Of a stretch of DNA of 64,000 nucleotides, positions 26,217-35,228 are shown one piece after another (positions within the stretch are counted from its first letter, which is position 1; the number at the start of each line of letters is the position of its first letter). The notes beneath the pieces are model-generated. The model saw only the letters and a list, made by a program, of their open reading frames with translations, ran no database searches and had not been told where the DNA came from. This stretch comes from Arthrobacter sp. FW306-07-I. GTDB taxonomy: Bacteria; Actinomycetota; Actinomycetes; Actinomycetales; Micrococcaceae. Location of the stretch: the NCBI RefSeq assembly GCF_021800405.1, contig NZ_CP084550.1:434001-498000 (forward strand), in the 5' to 3' direction. Made by a program: the position numbers and the translations under genes.

Positions 26217-29072
26217 ATGGCGCAGCAAGGGTCGCCGTCGGCCGGCACCGGCGCGGACGCACTGGTGCTGGAGTTGCGCGGCCTCGGCGCCGGAATGCTG
26301 GCATTGGTGGGCGGCAAGGCAGCCAACCTCGGTGAGCTGTTGTCTGCCGGATTGCCGGTCCCTGACGGGTTCTGCCTGACGACCGTTGGGTACCGGCAGG
26401 CCATCGGCGCTTCAGACACCCTGCTTCCCGCGCTGGCAGGGGTCTACGCAGCCTTGGGGAAGGCAGCACGGGCCGGCGCCGAGGACACACCCGACATAGC
26501 CGGGCTGGCCGGAACCGCACGGGCAGCAATCCTGGCAGCTCCAATTCCGGGCACTGTTGCCCAAGCCGTGGAACAGGCTTACGCCGCCCTCGGTCCCGAC
26601 GTACCGGTCGCCGTCAGGTCTTCGGCCACCGCTGAGGACCTGCCCTTCGCCAGTTTTGCCGGGCAGCAGGACACGTACCTCAACGTGGTGGGAGTGCCTG
26701 CGGTGCTGGAGGCTGTCCGGCATTGCTGGGCCTCGCTGTGGACAGACCGGGCAACGGCGTACCGGGCGAGCCTGGGGATTGACCCTGCGGGGGTGGCGCT
26801 CGCGGTGGTGGTGCAGCGGATGGTGGATGCCGAGACCGCGGGTGTCATGTTCACGGCGAATCCCCTCACCGGCAGCCGCCGGCAGGTAATGCTGGACGCC
26901 AGTCCAGGCCTGGGCGAGGCGGTGGTCTCCGGCGCGGTTAATCCGGACCACTTCGTGGTCGATGCGCTGACCGGCAGGGTGGTGGAACAGGAACTGGGCG
27001 CCAAGGGCATCGAGGTGCGGCCACTTCCTGGTGGCGGGACGCAAATCCGGGAGTTGCCGGAAGGCCATGCTGCTGCCTGCCTGACGGGCAGCCAGTTGCG
27101 TGCGCTTGCCAGCCTGGGCCTGCAGGCCCAGGAGCACTTCGGCGCCCCGCAGGACACTGAGTGGGCCGTAGACCACGCAGGCGTCCTCTGGCTCACCCAG
27201 TCCCGGCCGATCACTACGCTGTACCCGGTTCCGAGGAGCAACGGTGCCGCGGGCCTGGCTCCGCGGGCGAAATCCGTTGCCGGCACCAGGGCGTACCTCT
27301 GCTTCAGCCTGGCCCAGGGGCTGACCCGGCCGCTCACCCCCATGGGGCTCGCGGCTGTCCGTCTGATTGCTTCCTCCGTGGCCACGGCCGCCGGCTTTCC
27401 TGTTCCTGATCCCCGGAGCGGACCGTCACCCTACGCCGAGGCCGGGCAGCGGATCTACGTCGACTTCACCACCCCCATCCGCAGCGCCATAGGCCGGCGC
27501 ATCATTCCCCGGGTCTTCGACATCATGGAAGCGCGGACCGCCGCCGTCATGCGCCGCCTGATGGAGGACCCGGCCTTTTCGGTAACCAGGAGGACGCCGT
27601 TCGGGCTGCTGCGCCACGTCGCGCCGGTGGCGATCCGCGCCAAGGTTCCCACCACTCTCGTCCATGCCCTCCTCCGGCCCCGCGCGGCACTGCACCGGCT
27701 GGACCAGTTCACCCGGGACTTTGAGGCCTCACTGGCTCCCGATACGGGCGTTGACACCATGGCGCGCCTCGACCACGCCGAATCGCTGGTTGGGTCACGC
27801 CTGTTTTTGATTGTGCCCGCCATCCTGCCCCTTCCCGCCCTGGGCTTCGCCATGTTGGGCCTTGCCGGAAAGCTGCTTGGCGGGGATGCGTGGGACGAAC
27901 TGCAGCCGGTGATCCGCGGCCTGCCGCACAATGTCACCACGGAAATGGACCTGGAATTGTGGCGCCTCGCAACGGCCATCCAGGAAGATGCGGACTCACG
28001 CACCGCGCTCCTGACGGAGAATCCTTCCGACCTGGCGGCCGCTTTCCATGCCGGGGAGCTGCCGGCTCGCCTGGACGCCGGCCTGGGAAGGTTCCTGGAC
28101 AGGTACGGCCAGCGGGCAGTGGGTGAAATCGACGTCGGACTGCCGCGATGGTTGGAGGAGCCGGCACACATCCTGGGAGTCCTTGCCAACTACCTCCGGC
28201 TGGATAACCCGGCCCTGGCACCTGATGCCCAGTTCAGCAAGGCAGCCGAGGACGCGGAAGAGCAGGTGGCCCGGTTGGTCGCCCAGGCCGCCGCCCGTGG
28301 CAGGATTAGGGGCATGCTGATGGCTGCTGCGCTGCGGAGGGCGCGGTTGTTTGCCGGCCTTCGGGAGCTGCCAAAGTACCTGCTGGTGACCGGCCTCGGG
28401 GAAGTCCGCAGGCAGCTGCTCCTGGTGGGCAGGGAGCTGGAGCAGGCGGGCACCATTGAGTGCCGGGAGGACGTCTTCTTCCTGGACTTCGCTGAGGCCC
28501 GTCAAGCACTGGCGGACAACGCCCGGGACACCGAAGGGCCGGGCCAGGGCCTTCGGCGGGTTGTCGCAGCCCGCCGCCAGGAGTACGCAAGGGAGCTCAG
28601 GCGCCGGCACATCCCCAGGGTGCTGCTCTCGGACGGGACCGAACCGGAAGCGGTGCGGGCCGCCGTCGGAAACTCCGGGGACGGAGCTTCCGGGAATGGA
28701 ATTCTGGCCGGCAGCCCGGCTTCGGCGGGTATGGTCACTGCCCCGGCAAGGGTCATCCTGGATCCGGTCGGCGCCCGCCTCGAGCCGGGCGAGATCCTGG
28801 TGGCGCCCTCCACGGACCCCGGCTGGACACCGCTGTTCCTCACGGCCGGAGGGCTGGTGATGGAGATGGGCGGAGCGAACTCACACGGCGCCGTGGTGGC
28901 AAGGGAGTACGGCATTCCCGCCGTAGTGGGAGTGGCGGACGCCACCGCGCGCATCAGCACAGGCCAAAGAATAACGGTCGACGGCGGCGCGGGAACCGTG
29001 GTGCCGGAACATCCAGGAACGCTCCGGGATGGAGGGCTGCCAAGGGGCGCGGAGCCACCAGCACAGGCGTAG
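26217..29072 (+). CDS. PEP-synthase-like, rifampicin phosphotransferase-related enzyme
   Basis: A 951-aa three-part enzyme. The N-terminal ATP-grasp (PEP/pyruvate-binding) domain (about 15-340) has LVGGKAANLGELLSAGLPVP, VAVRSSATAEDLPFASFAGQ and MVDAETAGVMFTANPLTG. A long helical middle (about 345-840) follows. The C-terminal swivelling phosphohistidine domain (about 855-940) has VAPSTDPGWTPLFLTAGGLV and GGANSHGAVVAREYGIPAVV with catalytic His890. No pyruvate-binding TIM barrel is seen, so it is not a true PEP synthase. The layout matches rifampicin phosphotransferases (RPH), which inactivate rifamycins by ATP-driven phosphorylation, but related proteins have other substrates. The ATG lacks a good ribosome-binding site, consistent with coupling to the Usp gene. 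Confidence 0.75.
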   Translation: MAQQGSPSAGTGADALVLELRGLGAGMLALVGGKAANLGELLSAGLPVPDGFCLTTVGYRQAIGASDTLLPALAGVYAALGKAARAGAEDTPDIAGLAGTARAAILAAPIPGTVAQAVEQAYAALGPDVPVAVRSSATAEDLPFASFAGQQDTYLNVVGVPAVLEAVRHCWASLWTDRATAYRASLGIDPAGVALAVVVQRMVDAETAGVMFTANPLTGSRRQVMLDASPGLGEAVVSGAVNPDHFVVDALTGRVVEQELGAKGIEVRPLPGGGTQIRELPEGHAAACLTGSQLRALASLGLQAQEHFGAPQDTEWAVDHAGVLWLTQSRPITTLYPVPRSNGAAGLAPRAKSVAGTRAYLCFSLAQGLTRPLTPMGLAAVRLIASSVATAAGFPVPDPRSGPSPYAEAGQRIYVDFTTPIRSAIGRRIIPRVFDIMEARTAAVMRRLMEDPAFSVTRRTPFGLLRHVAPVAIRAKVPTTLVHALLRPRAALHRLDQFTRDFEASLAPDTGVDTMARLDHAESLVGSRLFLIVPAILPLPALGFAMLGLAGKLLGGDAWDELQPVIRGLPHNVTTEMDLELWRLATAIQEDADSRTALLTENPSDLAAAFHAGELPARLDAGLGRFLDRYGQRAVGEIDVGLPRWLEEPAHILGVLANYLRLDNPALAPDAQFSKAAEDAEEQVARLVAQAAARGRIRGMLMAAALRRARLFAGLRELPKYLLVTGLGEVRRQLLLVGRELEQAGTIECREDVFFLDFAEARQALADNARDTEGPGQGLRRVVAARRQEYARELRRRHIPRVLLSDGTEPEAVRAAVGNSGDGASGNGILAGSPASAGMVTAPARVILDPVGARLEPGEILVAPSTDPGWTPLFLTAGGLVMEMGGANSHGAVVAREYGIPAVVGVADATARISTGQRITVDGGAGTVVPEHPGTLRDGGLPRGAEPPAQA

Positions 29073-29081
29073 TCTTTCTTT

Positions 29082-30242
29082 ATGGGCTCCAACAGGCTGG
29101 GTTCCAGCGGACGCTTGCAAGTCAATAAAACAGCACCAGGTCGCCGGGTGTGGCTGCGGTGGCTGCCTGCCGTGGCGGCCCCGGCAGTCATAGCCGCGGG
29201 CGCCCTCGCTGGATCCCTCCCGGCAGGGGCCAGCGACCCCCTGCCTGCCAAGACGCCCGCCCAGGTCCTGGAACTGGCAGCCAGCCACCAGGTCCAGGCA
29301 CTCTCGGGGACCGTGGAGCAGTCGGCCGACCTGGGGCTGCCAGAGCTGCCTGCCGCCGGAAAGCCGTCCACGCCTGCCTCCCCGGGCAGCGTAGCTTCGG
29401 TGATTGAGCTTTTGTCCGGCAAACACAGTGCGCGGGTCTTCCTGGATGGAAAGGACAATGCCCGGGTCCAGGTGATGGACCAACTGGCCGAGCGGGACGT
29501 GGTCCGCCACGGCAGCGACGTGTGGTTCTATTCGTCGAAGGACAACACGGCGGCGCACCTGGCGTTGCCCGCCCATGACCCTGCACAGCCAAAAGACCAT
29601 CAAGGGGCGGGCGGGGTGCATACCCCGGCCGAGGTGGCCCAGCAGTTCCTGTCCAAGGTTGACCCCACCACCGCCGTTTCCGTGGGGCCGGACGTTTCCG
29701 TTGCCGGCCGGGCAGCATACAACCTGCTGATCGAACCACGCAGCGACGCAACCCTGGTGGGCAAGGTGGCCATCGCCGTCGACGGTCGCAACGGCTTGCC
29801 CCTGTCCGTCCAGGTGACCGCACGTGGAGCGGACAAGCCCGCTTTCAGCTCTGGTTTCACCAGTCTCTCCCTGGCCGTCCCCGACCAGTCCGTCTTCGCC
29901 TTCACCCCGCCGCCGGGCAGCACCGTCAAGGAACTCCCCGTTCCGGACAAGTCCCGTGAGCGTCCGGACGGTTCCCACCAGGACGCCATGCACAAGGGTG
30001 CCAAGGGACAGGTGTCCGTCACCGGCACCGGTTGGGAAACCGTGGTGGGCACGGCGCATGGCAATGCCTCGGCTGCCGAATCCGTCCTGAAGGATCCACT
30101 GCTGTCCCAGGCTGCCGTCGCCGTACCCGGCGGCCGGCTGCTCTCCACGGCACTCGTCAACGTCCTGGTCACCGACGACGGACGGATCTTCGCGGGAATG
30201 GTGCCGCCGGAACGGCTGCAGTCAGCAGCAGCGGCCCAGTAA
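29082..30242 (+). CDS. LolA-like secreted protein
   Basis: A 386-aa exported protein: a basic N terminus, a hydrophobic segment (about 23-48, LRWLPAVAAPAVIAAGALAG) and likely cleavage after PAGA. The rest resembles the LolA/LppX-type half-barrel found in actinobacterial membrane-associated proteins (ASHQVQALSGTVEQS, VMDQLAERDVVRHGSDVWFY). Such folds bind lipids or act as sensors like RseB. It begins 9 bases after the RPH-like stop, and the ABC exporter genes follow within 45 bases, suggesting one operon. A role in passing a lipid or hydrophobic ligand to or from the ABC exporter is inference. Confidence 0.7.
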   Translation: MGSNRLGSSGRLQVNKTAPGRRVWLRWLPAVAAPAVIAAGALAGSLPAGASDPLPAKTPAQVLELAASHQVQALSGTVEQSADLGLPELPAAGKPSTPASPGSVASVIELLSGKHSARVFLDGKDNARVQVMDQLAERDVVRHGSDVWFYSSKDNTAAHLALPAHDPAQPKDHQGAGGVHTPAEVAQQFLSKVDPTTAVSVGPDVSVAGRAAYNLLIEPRSDATLVGKVAIAVDGRNGLPLSVQVTARGADKPAFSSGFTSLSLAVPDQSVFAFTPPPGSTVKELPVPDKSRERPDGSHQDAMHKGAKGQVSVTGTGWETVVGTAHGNASAAESVLKDPLLSQAAVAVPGGRLLSTALVNVLVTDDGRIFAGMVPPERLQSAAAAQ

Positions 30243-30286
30243 GTGGTGGCCGGACGGGGAGTGGTGGCCGGGCGGGGGCTGGTGCG

Positions 30287-31264
30287 GTGAGCGGCGCGCT
30301 GGCGATTGAAACCCGTGGCCTGAGCAAGCACTTTGGCCAGCAGGCCGCCGTCGACCACGTGGACCTGGCCGTTCCGCACGGGACGGTCTTTGGCTTCCTG
30401 GGGCCCAACGGATCCGGCAAGACCACCACCATCCGCATGCTGTTGGGGCTGGCGGCTGCGTCCGCCGGGACGGTAAGCCTGCTGGGCCGCGAGATGCCGG
30501 ACAAACTCCACGAGGTCTTGCCGCGCGTGGGGGCCCTGGTTGAAGGGCCGGCCTTTTACCCTTTCCTCTCCGGCGCCGCCAACCTCCACCGGCTGGATTC
30601 AGCCAGCCGGCATACTGTGCCCGCCACCCGGAAGGCGCGCGTGCAGCAGGCGCTGGAACGCGTTGGCCTGGAGCACGCCGCAGGCAAACGGGTGCACGCG
30701 TACTCGCTGGGAATGAAGCAGCGGCTGGGCATTGCCAACGCCCTGCTCTCGCCGCGGGACCTGCTGGTGCTGGACGAGCCCACCAACGGGCTGGATCCGC
30801 AGGGCACCAGGGAAGTCCGCAACCTGGTGCGGTCGCTGGCGCATGAGGGCACCACCGTTTTTGTCTCCAGCCACCTGCTGGCCGAGGTGGACCAGATGTG
30901 CACCCACGCCGCCGTCATGAGCGCGGGCAGGCTCGTGGCGCAGGGGCCGCTCGCTGAACTGCGGCAAGCCGGGTCCACCCGGCTCCGGCTGGTGACACCC
31001 GACGGCGGGAGGGCCCGGGAGGTCCTGGCCCGCCTCGGGCTGGCGCCTGAACCCGGACAGGCTGGACCGCGTGCTCAACCCGACGGGGAGACTGTTGTAG
31101 CGGTGCTTCAAACCGGCGCCCAACAGCCGGCGGTGCTCCCGGAGGACGTTGTGGCGCACCTGGTGCAGGCCGGCGTCCGGGTCCGGGGCTTCGCCGTCGA
31201 GCGTGAAAGCCTTGAAGACCGCTTTGTTGCCCTTACCGGGGAAGGATTCGACGTTGCCCAGTAG
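30287..31264 (+). CDS. ABC transporter ATP-binding protein (drug/lipid exporter type)
   Basis: A 325-aa cytosolic ATPase: Walker A GPNGSGKTTT, signature YSLGMKQRLGIANALL, Walker B LLVLDEPTNGLDP, then the switch His in FVSSHLL. A C-terminal extension (about 220-325) resembles the regulatory tail of DrrA/NatA-like exporters. The GTG at 30287 is the best start; upstream in-frame codons overlap the previous gene and encode low-complexity Gly/Arg. The permease gene overlaps its 3' end. Likely exports a hydrophobic molecule. Confidence 0.92.
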   Translation: MSGALAIETRGLSKHFGQQAAVDHVDLAVPHGTVFGFLGPNGSGKTTTIRMLLGLAAASAGTVSLLGREMPDKLHEVLPRVGALVEGPAFYPFLSGAANLHRLDSASRHTVPATRKARVQQALERVGLEHAAGKRVHAYSLGMKQRLGIANALLSPRDLLVLDEPTNGLDPQGTREVRNLVRSLAHEGTTVFVSSHLLAEVDQMCTHAAVMSAGRLVAQGPLAELRQAGSTRLRLVTPDGGRAREVLARLGLAPEPGQAGPRAQPDGETVVAVLQTGAQQPAVLPEDVVAHLVQAGVRVRGFAVERESLEDRFVALTGEGFDVAQ

Positions 31265-32138
31265 CGTGCCCGCCGACATGCCCGAAGCCGCCGGAACGGC
31301 CCGGCCGGCAGCAGCCCCGCGAAGCTCCGGATTTTCCCTGCTTGGGTCCGAGCTCAAGGTCCTGTTCGGGCGCCGGCGCACCTGGGCGCTGCTCCTGGCC
31401 CTGGCGGCCATCCCGGTCCTCATCGCCATCGCAGTGAAGGTCTCATCCAACGTTCCGCCTGGCCGGGGTCCCGCCTTCCTTGACCGGATCACCCAAAACG
31501 GCCTGTTCGTTGCCTTCACCGCCATGCTGGTCTCCGTACCGCTGTTCATGCCGCTCGCGGTGGGCGTGGTGGCCGGGGACACCATCGCCGGGGAAGCGAA
31601 CCTGGGAACCCTCAGGTACCTGCTGGTGGCGCCGGCGGGACGGGTGCGGCTCCTGCTGGTCAAGTACGCAGGCGCGCTGGCCTTCTGCGTCGCGGCACCC
31701 TTAACCGTGGGCGCAGCCGGTGCGGCCATCGGAGCCGCGCTTTTCCCGGTAGGCCCGGTGACGCTGCTCTCCGGGGGCGTGGTCCAGCCGGGCGAAGCTG
31801 CCCTGCGCATCGTGCTGATCGCCGCCTACCTGGCGATATCCCTGGCGGGCCTTTCCGCGATTGGGCTGTTCCTGTCCACCCTGACAGTGGTTCCCGTCGG
31901 GGCAATGGCCGCCACCGTGGTTGTCTCGGTAGTGTCGCAGGTCGCCGACCAGCTGCCGCAGCTGGAGTGGCTGCACCCGTGGCTTTTCAGCCACTACTGG
32001 CTTGGCTTCGGCGACATGCTGCGCCAGCCGGTGGTGTGGGATTCTTTCGCCAGCAACGCGCTGCTCCAGGCAGGCTACGTGGCAGTGTTCGGGGCGCTCG
32101 CCTACGGCCGGTTCGTCACCAAGGACATTCTGAGCTGA
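31254..32138 (+). CDS. ABC-2 type transporter permease
   Basis: Membrane partner of the preceding ATPase, with six hydrophobic helices (starting with TWALLLALAAIPVLIAIAVK; then LVSVPLFMPLAVGVVAGDTI). The GEANLGTLRYLLVAP segment is typical of ABC-2/NatB permeases. The start is uncertain: TTG 31254 has AAGGA seven bases upstream and overlaps the ATPase gene by 11 bases (294 aa), while GTG 31266 and ATG 31278 are alternatives. All leave the helices intact. Confidence 0.88.
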   Translation: MPSSVPADMPEAAGTARPAAAPRSSGFSLLGSELKVLFGRRRTWALLLALAAIPVLIAIAVKVSSNVPPGRGPAFLDRITQNGLFVAFTAMLVSVPLFMPLAVGVVAGDTIAGEANLGTLRYLLVAPAGRVRLLLVKYAGALAFCVAAPLTVGAAGAAIGAALFPVGPVTLLSGGVVQPGEAALRIVLIAAYLAISLAGLSAIGLFLSTLTVVPVGAMAATVVVSVVSQVADQLPQLEWLHPWLFSHYWLGFGDMLRQPVVWDSFASNALLQAGYVAVFGALAYGRFVTKDILS

Positions 32139-32198
32139 CGACGGCGGCGGCGGATTTCAATGCCGCGCCGCCCGGCGGACGGTCCGCGTGGGTGAGGA

Positions 32199-33677
32199 TC
32201 AGTAGCGGGCCGCGTACGGGTAAAGCTCCATGCCCACCATCGAGCTGATGCTGGAAACGGTGATGCCTTCCTGCGGGTTGAGGGCCTGCACCACCTGGCC
32301 GTTGCCCAGGTAGATCGCCACGTGGTAGAAGTTCGGTGCCGAGCCCCAGACCAGCAGGTCGCCGCGGCGGGCCTGTGAAATCGGGACGTGGACCGGGGCG
32401 GCCGCGTACTGCTGGGAAGCGGTGCGCGGCAGGTAGGTGCCGGCTGCGGCGAAGGCGTTCTGCACCAATCCGGAGCAGTCGAAACCATAGACGCCGGTTC
32501 CGCCCCACTGGTAGTAATACGGAGCGCCCACCTTTCCCAGGGCCACGGAGATTGCTGCTTCATACGTGCCCGAACCCGTTGAAGGTGCCGGCGCCGGCGC
32601 CGGCGCCGGCGCCGGCGCCGGTGCGGGTGCCGGAGCGACGGGCGCGGGTGCGGGGGCAGCAGGGGCAGGTGCCGGCGCAGCAGGGGCAGGTGCCGGAGCA
32701 ACCGGCGCAGCAGGCGCCGGTGCGGCAGGCGCTGCGGGGGCCGCTGCTGCCGGAGCGGGAGCCGCAGGTGCCACGTCCTGGCTGCGGTTGTTCTGGCCGG
32801 CACCCCGGTTTTGCCCAGCTTGATTTTGGGCTGCCTGATCCTGGGCGGCTTTGTCCGCGGCGGCCTTGTCCGCGGCGGCGGACAGCGCGGCGAGGCGGGC
32901 CTCCTCGCGCTGCCGGTCCAAAGCATCTACGCGCGCTGACTCAAGCGCCACCGTGGTGTTGCGGAGCTGTGCGAGCTGGTCCACCAGGACGGTCCGCTGG
33001 GCCTTGGCGTCGGCCACTGCCTTCGCCTGCGCGGCATTCGCCTGTTCCGCCTGGGACTTCCGTTGCTCCGCAGTCTTGGCCGCATCGTCGGCGGCCTTGG
33101 TGGCGTCCTCCGCAGCCGCGGTCAGCGAACGGTAGGCAGTGGCTGCGGCGTCGGCAGCTTCGAAGGCCCGGCTGCGGCTGGCAGAGAGGGCCTCAAGCGT
33201 GGCGGCCTGCTGCAGGCTTTCACCGCCGCCGGCCAGCGTTCCGAGGGTGGGGTTCAGGCCTCCGTTCCGGTACAGGTCACCGGCGAGCTGGCCCACCTGC
33301 TTGCGGGTCTTGTCCTGCTGTTCCCGGGCGGATCCGGCCTTGGCCGAGGCCACCGACGCCGCTTCGGTCCGCTGCTGCAGTTCCACCAATGCCTCGCTGT
33401 AGGCGTTATTGGCCTGCATGGCCACGGCGAACGCGGCCTGCTGCGCGGTGGACGCGTCGGCCAGGATGCGCTCGATGTCGGTGACCTTATCCGCCGTCGC
33501 GGACTCGCTGGCCTTGGCCGCGGCAATGTCCTCGGGCGAGGGAATCCCGGGCGACGCCGGAACGGTCAAGGGAAGGGATGGCGCCGGGACCGCGGCTGCA
33601 GGTGTTGCCACGGAAGCAAAAAGGACGACGGCGGCGCACAGCACGGCCGTCCTGCGGCCGGATCCGGATAAAGCCAT
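32199..33677 (-). CDS. NlpC/P60 peptidoglycan endopeptidase with coiled-coil domain
   Basis: Secreted cell-wall hydrolase of the RipA type, 492 aa. Order: signal peptide (about 1-32), a long coiled-coil (about 50-290) rich in Ala, Gln and Glu, a Pro/Ala linker (about 300-385) and the NlpC/P60 domain (about 385-490). The catalytic Cys401 lies in FDCSGLVQNAF and His452 in FYHVAIYLGNG. The domain cleaves between D-Glu and mDAP/Lys in stem peptides and acts in daughter-cell separation. The linker DNA contains a run of GCCGGC hexamers (32588-32622). The ATG at 33677 has GAGG eight bases upstream; the earlier in-frame ATG is not followed by a signal peptide. Confidence 0.92.
   Translation of the reverse strand: MALSGSGRRTAVLCAAVVLFASVATPAAAVPAPSLPLTVPASPGIPSPEDIAAAKASESATADKVTDIERILADASTAQQAAFAVAMQANNAYSEALVELQQRTEAASVASAKAGSAREQQDKTRKQVGQLAGDLYRNGGLNPTLGTLAGGGESLQQAATLEALSASRSRAFEAADAAATAYRSLTAAAEDATKAADDAAKTAEQRKSQAEQANAAQAKAVADAKAQRTVLVDQLAQLRNTTVALESARVDALDRQREEARLAALSAAADKAAADKAAQDQAAQNQAGQNRGAGQNNRSQDVAPAAPAPAAAAPAAPAAPAPAAPVAPAPAPAAPAPAPAAPAPAPVAPAPAPAPAPAPAPAPAPSTGSGTYEAAISVALGKVGAPYYYQWGGTGVYGFDCSGLVQNAFAAAGTYLPRTASQQYAAAPVHVPISQARRGDLLVWGSAPNFYHVAIYLGNGQVVQALNPQEGITVSSISSMVGMELYPYAARY
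32588..32622. repeat. GCCGGC hexamer tandem run inside the NlpC/P60 linker
   Basis: About six consecutive copies of GCCGGC encode the alternating Pro/Ala linker. Six-base units keep the frame, so copy-number change would alter linker length without disrupting the hydrolase domain. Confidence 0.85.
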
Positions 33678-33859
33678 CTGCAGAGACCTCGCAACGGTAA
33701 GGCTGGGAGTGAGGTTCTGGATGTGGCACAACCGTGCCCCTCAGCTGCTCGCCAGCAGTCCGAGGTTACGTGACCCTTTGCACATTAGCAACAGCAGTCA
33801 CATCAATAACATAAACCACAACAGTGTCATTAGGGGCAGAATTTGCGGGGTGTGTCGGA

Positions 33860-34780
33860 TCAGGCGTGTTGGCGTTCCTCATGTTCTGAGTGACTGGCGG
33901 GCTCCAGTTGGAAGGTGCAGTGGTCGGTATCAAAGTGCGAGCCCAGACAGGTGATGAGCTTGTCCAGCAGCTGGTCGGCGCCCCGGGCGTTGAGTACTCC
34001 GTCCTCCACCACCACGTGGGCGGAGAACACTGGTACGCCTGACGTGATGGTCCAGATATGGATGTCGTGCACGTCCGTCACACCCGCCACGGAAAGGATG
34101 TGTTCCCGGATCATCTGGACCTCCACTCCTTTGGGGCTGGCTTCCAGGAGGACGTCCACCACGTCGCGCAGCAGGCTCCAGGCCCGCGGGAGGATCATCA
34201 GCGCGATCAGGACGGAGGCAATGGTGTCCGCTGCCTGGAAGCCGGTCAGCATGATCACCACCGCTGCGATGATGACGGCCACCGAGCCCAAGAGGTCGCC
34301 CAGCACCTCCAGGTAGGCGCCGCGGATGTTCAGGCTCTCCTCCTGCGCCGTTCGCAGGACCAGCAGCGATACCAGGTTGGCGACGGCGCCGAGGATGGCG
34401 GCAAACAGCATGATGTCCGTCCGCACTTCCGGGGGTGCGCCGAACCGCCTGATGGCTTCGGTGAAAATGACGACGGAAATCACGATCAGGATCAGCGCAT
34501 TGGCCAGTGCCGCGAGAACCTCCGCACGCTGGAAGCCATAGGTCCGCTGATCGCTTGCGGGGCGGCCCGCGATCCACGCAGCCAGCAGGGCGATGGTGAC
34601 GCCGGCCGCGTCGGAGAGCATATGTCCGGCGTCCGCCAGGAGGGAAAGCGACCCGGAGAGAATGGAACCCACGATCTGGATGGCCACCACGCCAAGGGTG
34701 ATCCCCAGGACGGCCACAAGCCGCTTCCGGTGCCGCCCGGTGCCGGTGATCCCGTGGCTGTGACTGTGGTCATGTCCCAT
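33860..34780 (-). CDS. Cation diffusion facilitator (CzcD/ZitB-like) metal exporter
   Basis: A 306-aa CDF transporter with a His-rich N terminus (MGHDHSHSHG), six helices and a C-terminal cytoplasmic domain with HDIHIWTI. The metal-binding motif LLADAGHMLSDAAGV (HxxxD) on the second helix indicates Zn2+/Cd2+/Co2+ efflux by proton antiport. The ATG at 34780 puts the His-rich segment at the N terminus; a longer in-frame start at 34822 would overlap the metalloprotease gene. That gene ends 10 bases upstream, so the two may be co-transcribed. Confidence 0.92.
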   Translation of the reverse strand: MGHDHSHSHGITGTGRHRKRLVAVLGITLGVVAIQIVGSILSGSLSLLADAGHMLSDAAGVTIALLAAWIAGRPASDQRTYGFQRAEVLAALANALILIVISVVIFTEAIRRFGAPPEVRTDIMLFAAILGAVANLVSLLVLRTAQEESLNIRGAYLEVLGDLLGSVAVIIAAVVIMLTGFQAADTIASVLIALMILPRAWSLLRDVVDVLLEASPKGVEVQMIREHILSVAGVTDVHDIHIWTITSGVPVFSAHVVVEDGVLNARGADQLLDKLITCLGSHFDTDHCTFQLEPASHSEHEERQHA

Positions 34781-34790
34781 GATTACAAGG

Positions 34791-35219
34791 CTAGCCCCAG
34801 CCCAGTTCGTGCAGCCGGTCATCGGAGATCCCGAAGTGGTGCGCTATTTCGTGGACTACGGTCACGGCAACTTCGTGGATTACGTCGTCCCGGGAGGCGC
34901 AGATTTCCAGGATGGGTTCGCGGAAGATCGTGATCCGGTCCGGGAGGGAACCGGCGTCCCACCACGAATCGCGCTCCGTCAGCGGAACCCCTTCGTACAG
35001 TCCCAGCAGCACGGTGTCCGGGTCTTCCCCGGGCCCGGGCACGTAATCGTCGTCAATGAAGACCGCAACGTTGTCCATGGCGCGGGCCAGCCGCTCCGGA
35101 ATGCTGTCGAGGGCGTCCTGGACAGCGGCCTCGAAGTCGTCGGGGGACATAGTGAAACCGGAAGGCTCATGCCCTCCGTCGGGAACGATCGGCAGGCCCG
35201 GCGGCAGGTTGGCTGTCAT
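34791..35219 (-). CDS. Minimal zinc metallopeptidase-like protein (zincin fold)
   Basis: A 142-aa soluble protein ending in a minimal zincin core: HEIAH at residues 123-127 inside TVVHEIAHHFGI, then DDRLHELGWG whose Glu (about 139) could be the third zinc ligand. This compact form matches the small actinobacterial metallopeptidase family formerly DUF1025. Substrates are not known. No signal peptide is seen, so it acts in the cytosol. Its stop is 10 bases before the CDF exporter start, and a zinc link between the two is tempting but unproven. Confidence 0.85.
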   Translation of the reverse strand: MTANLPPGLPIVPDGGHEPSGFTMSPDDFEAAVQDALDSIPERLARAMDNVAVFIDDDYVPGPGEDPDTVLLGLYEGVPLTERDSWWDAGSLPDRITIFREPILEICASRDDVIHEVAVTVVHEIAHHFGISDDRLHELGWG

Positions 35220-35228
35220 GCCCAGACC

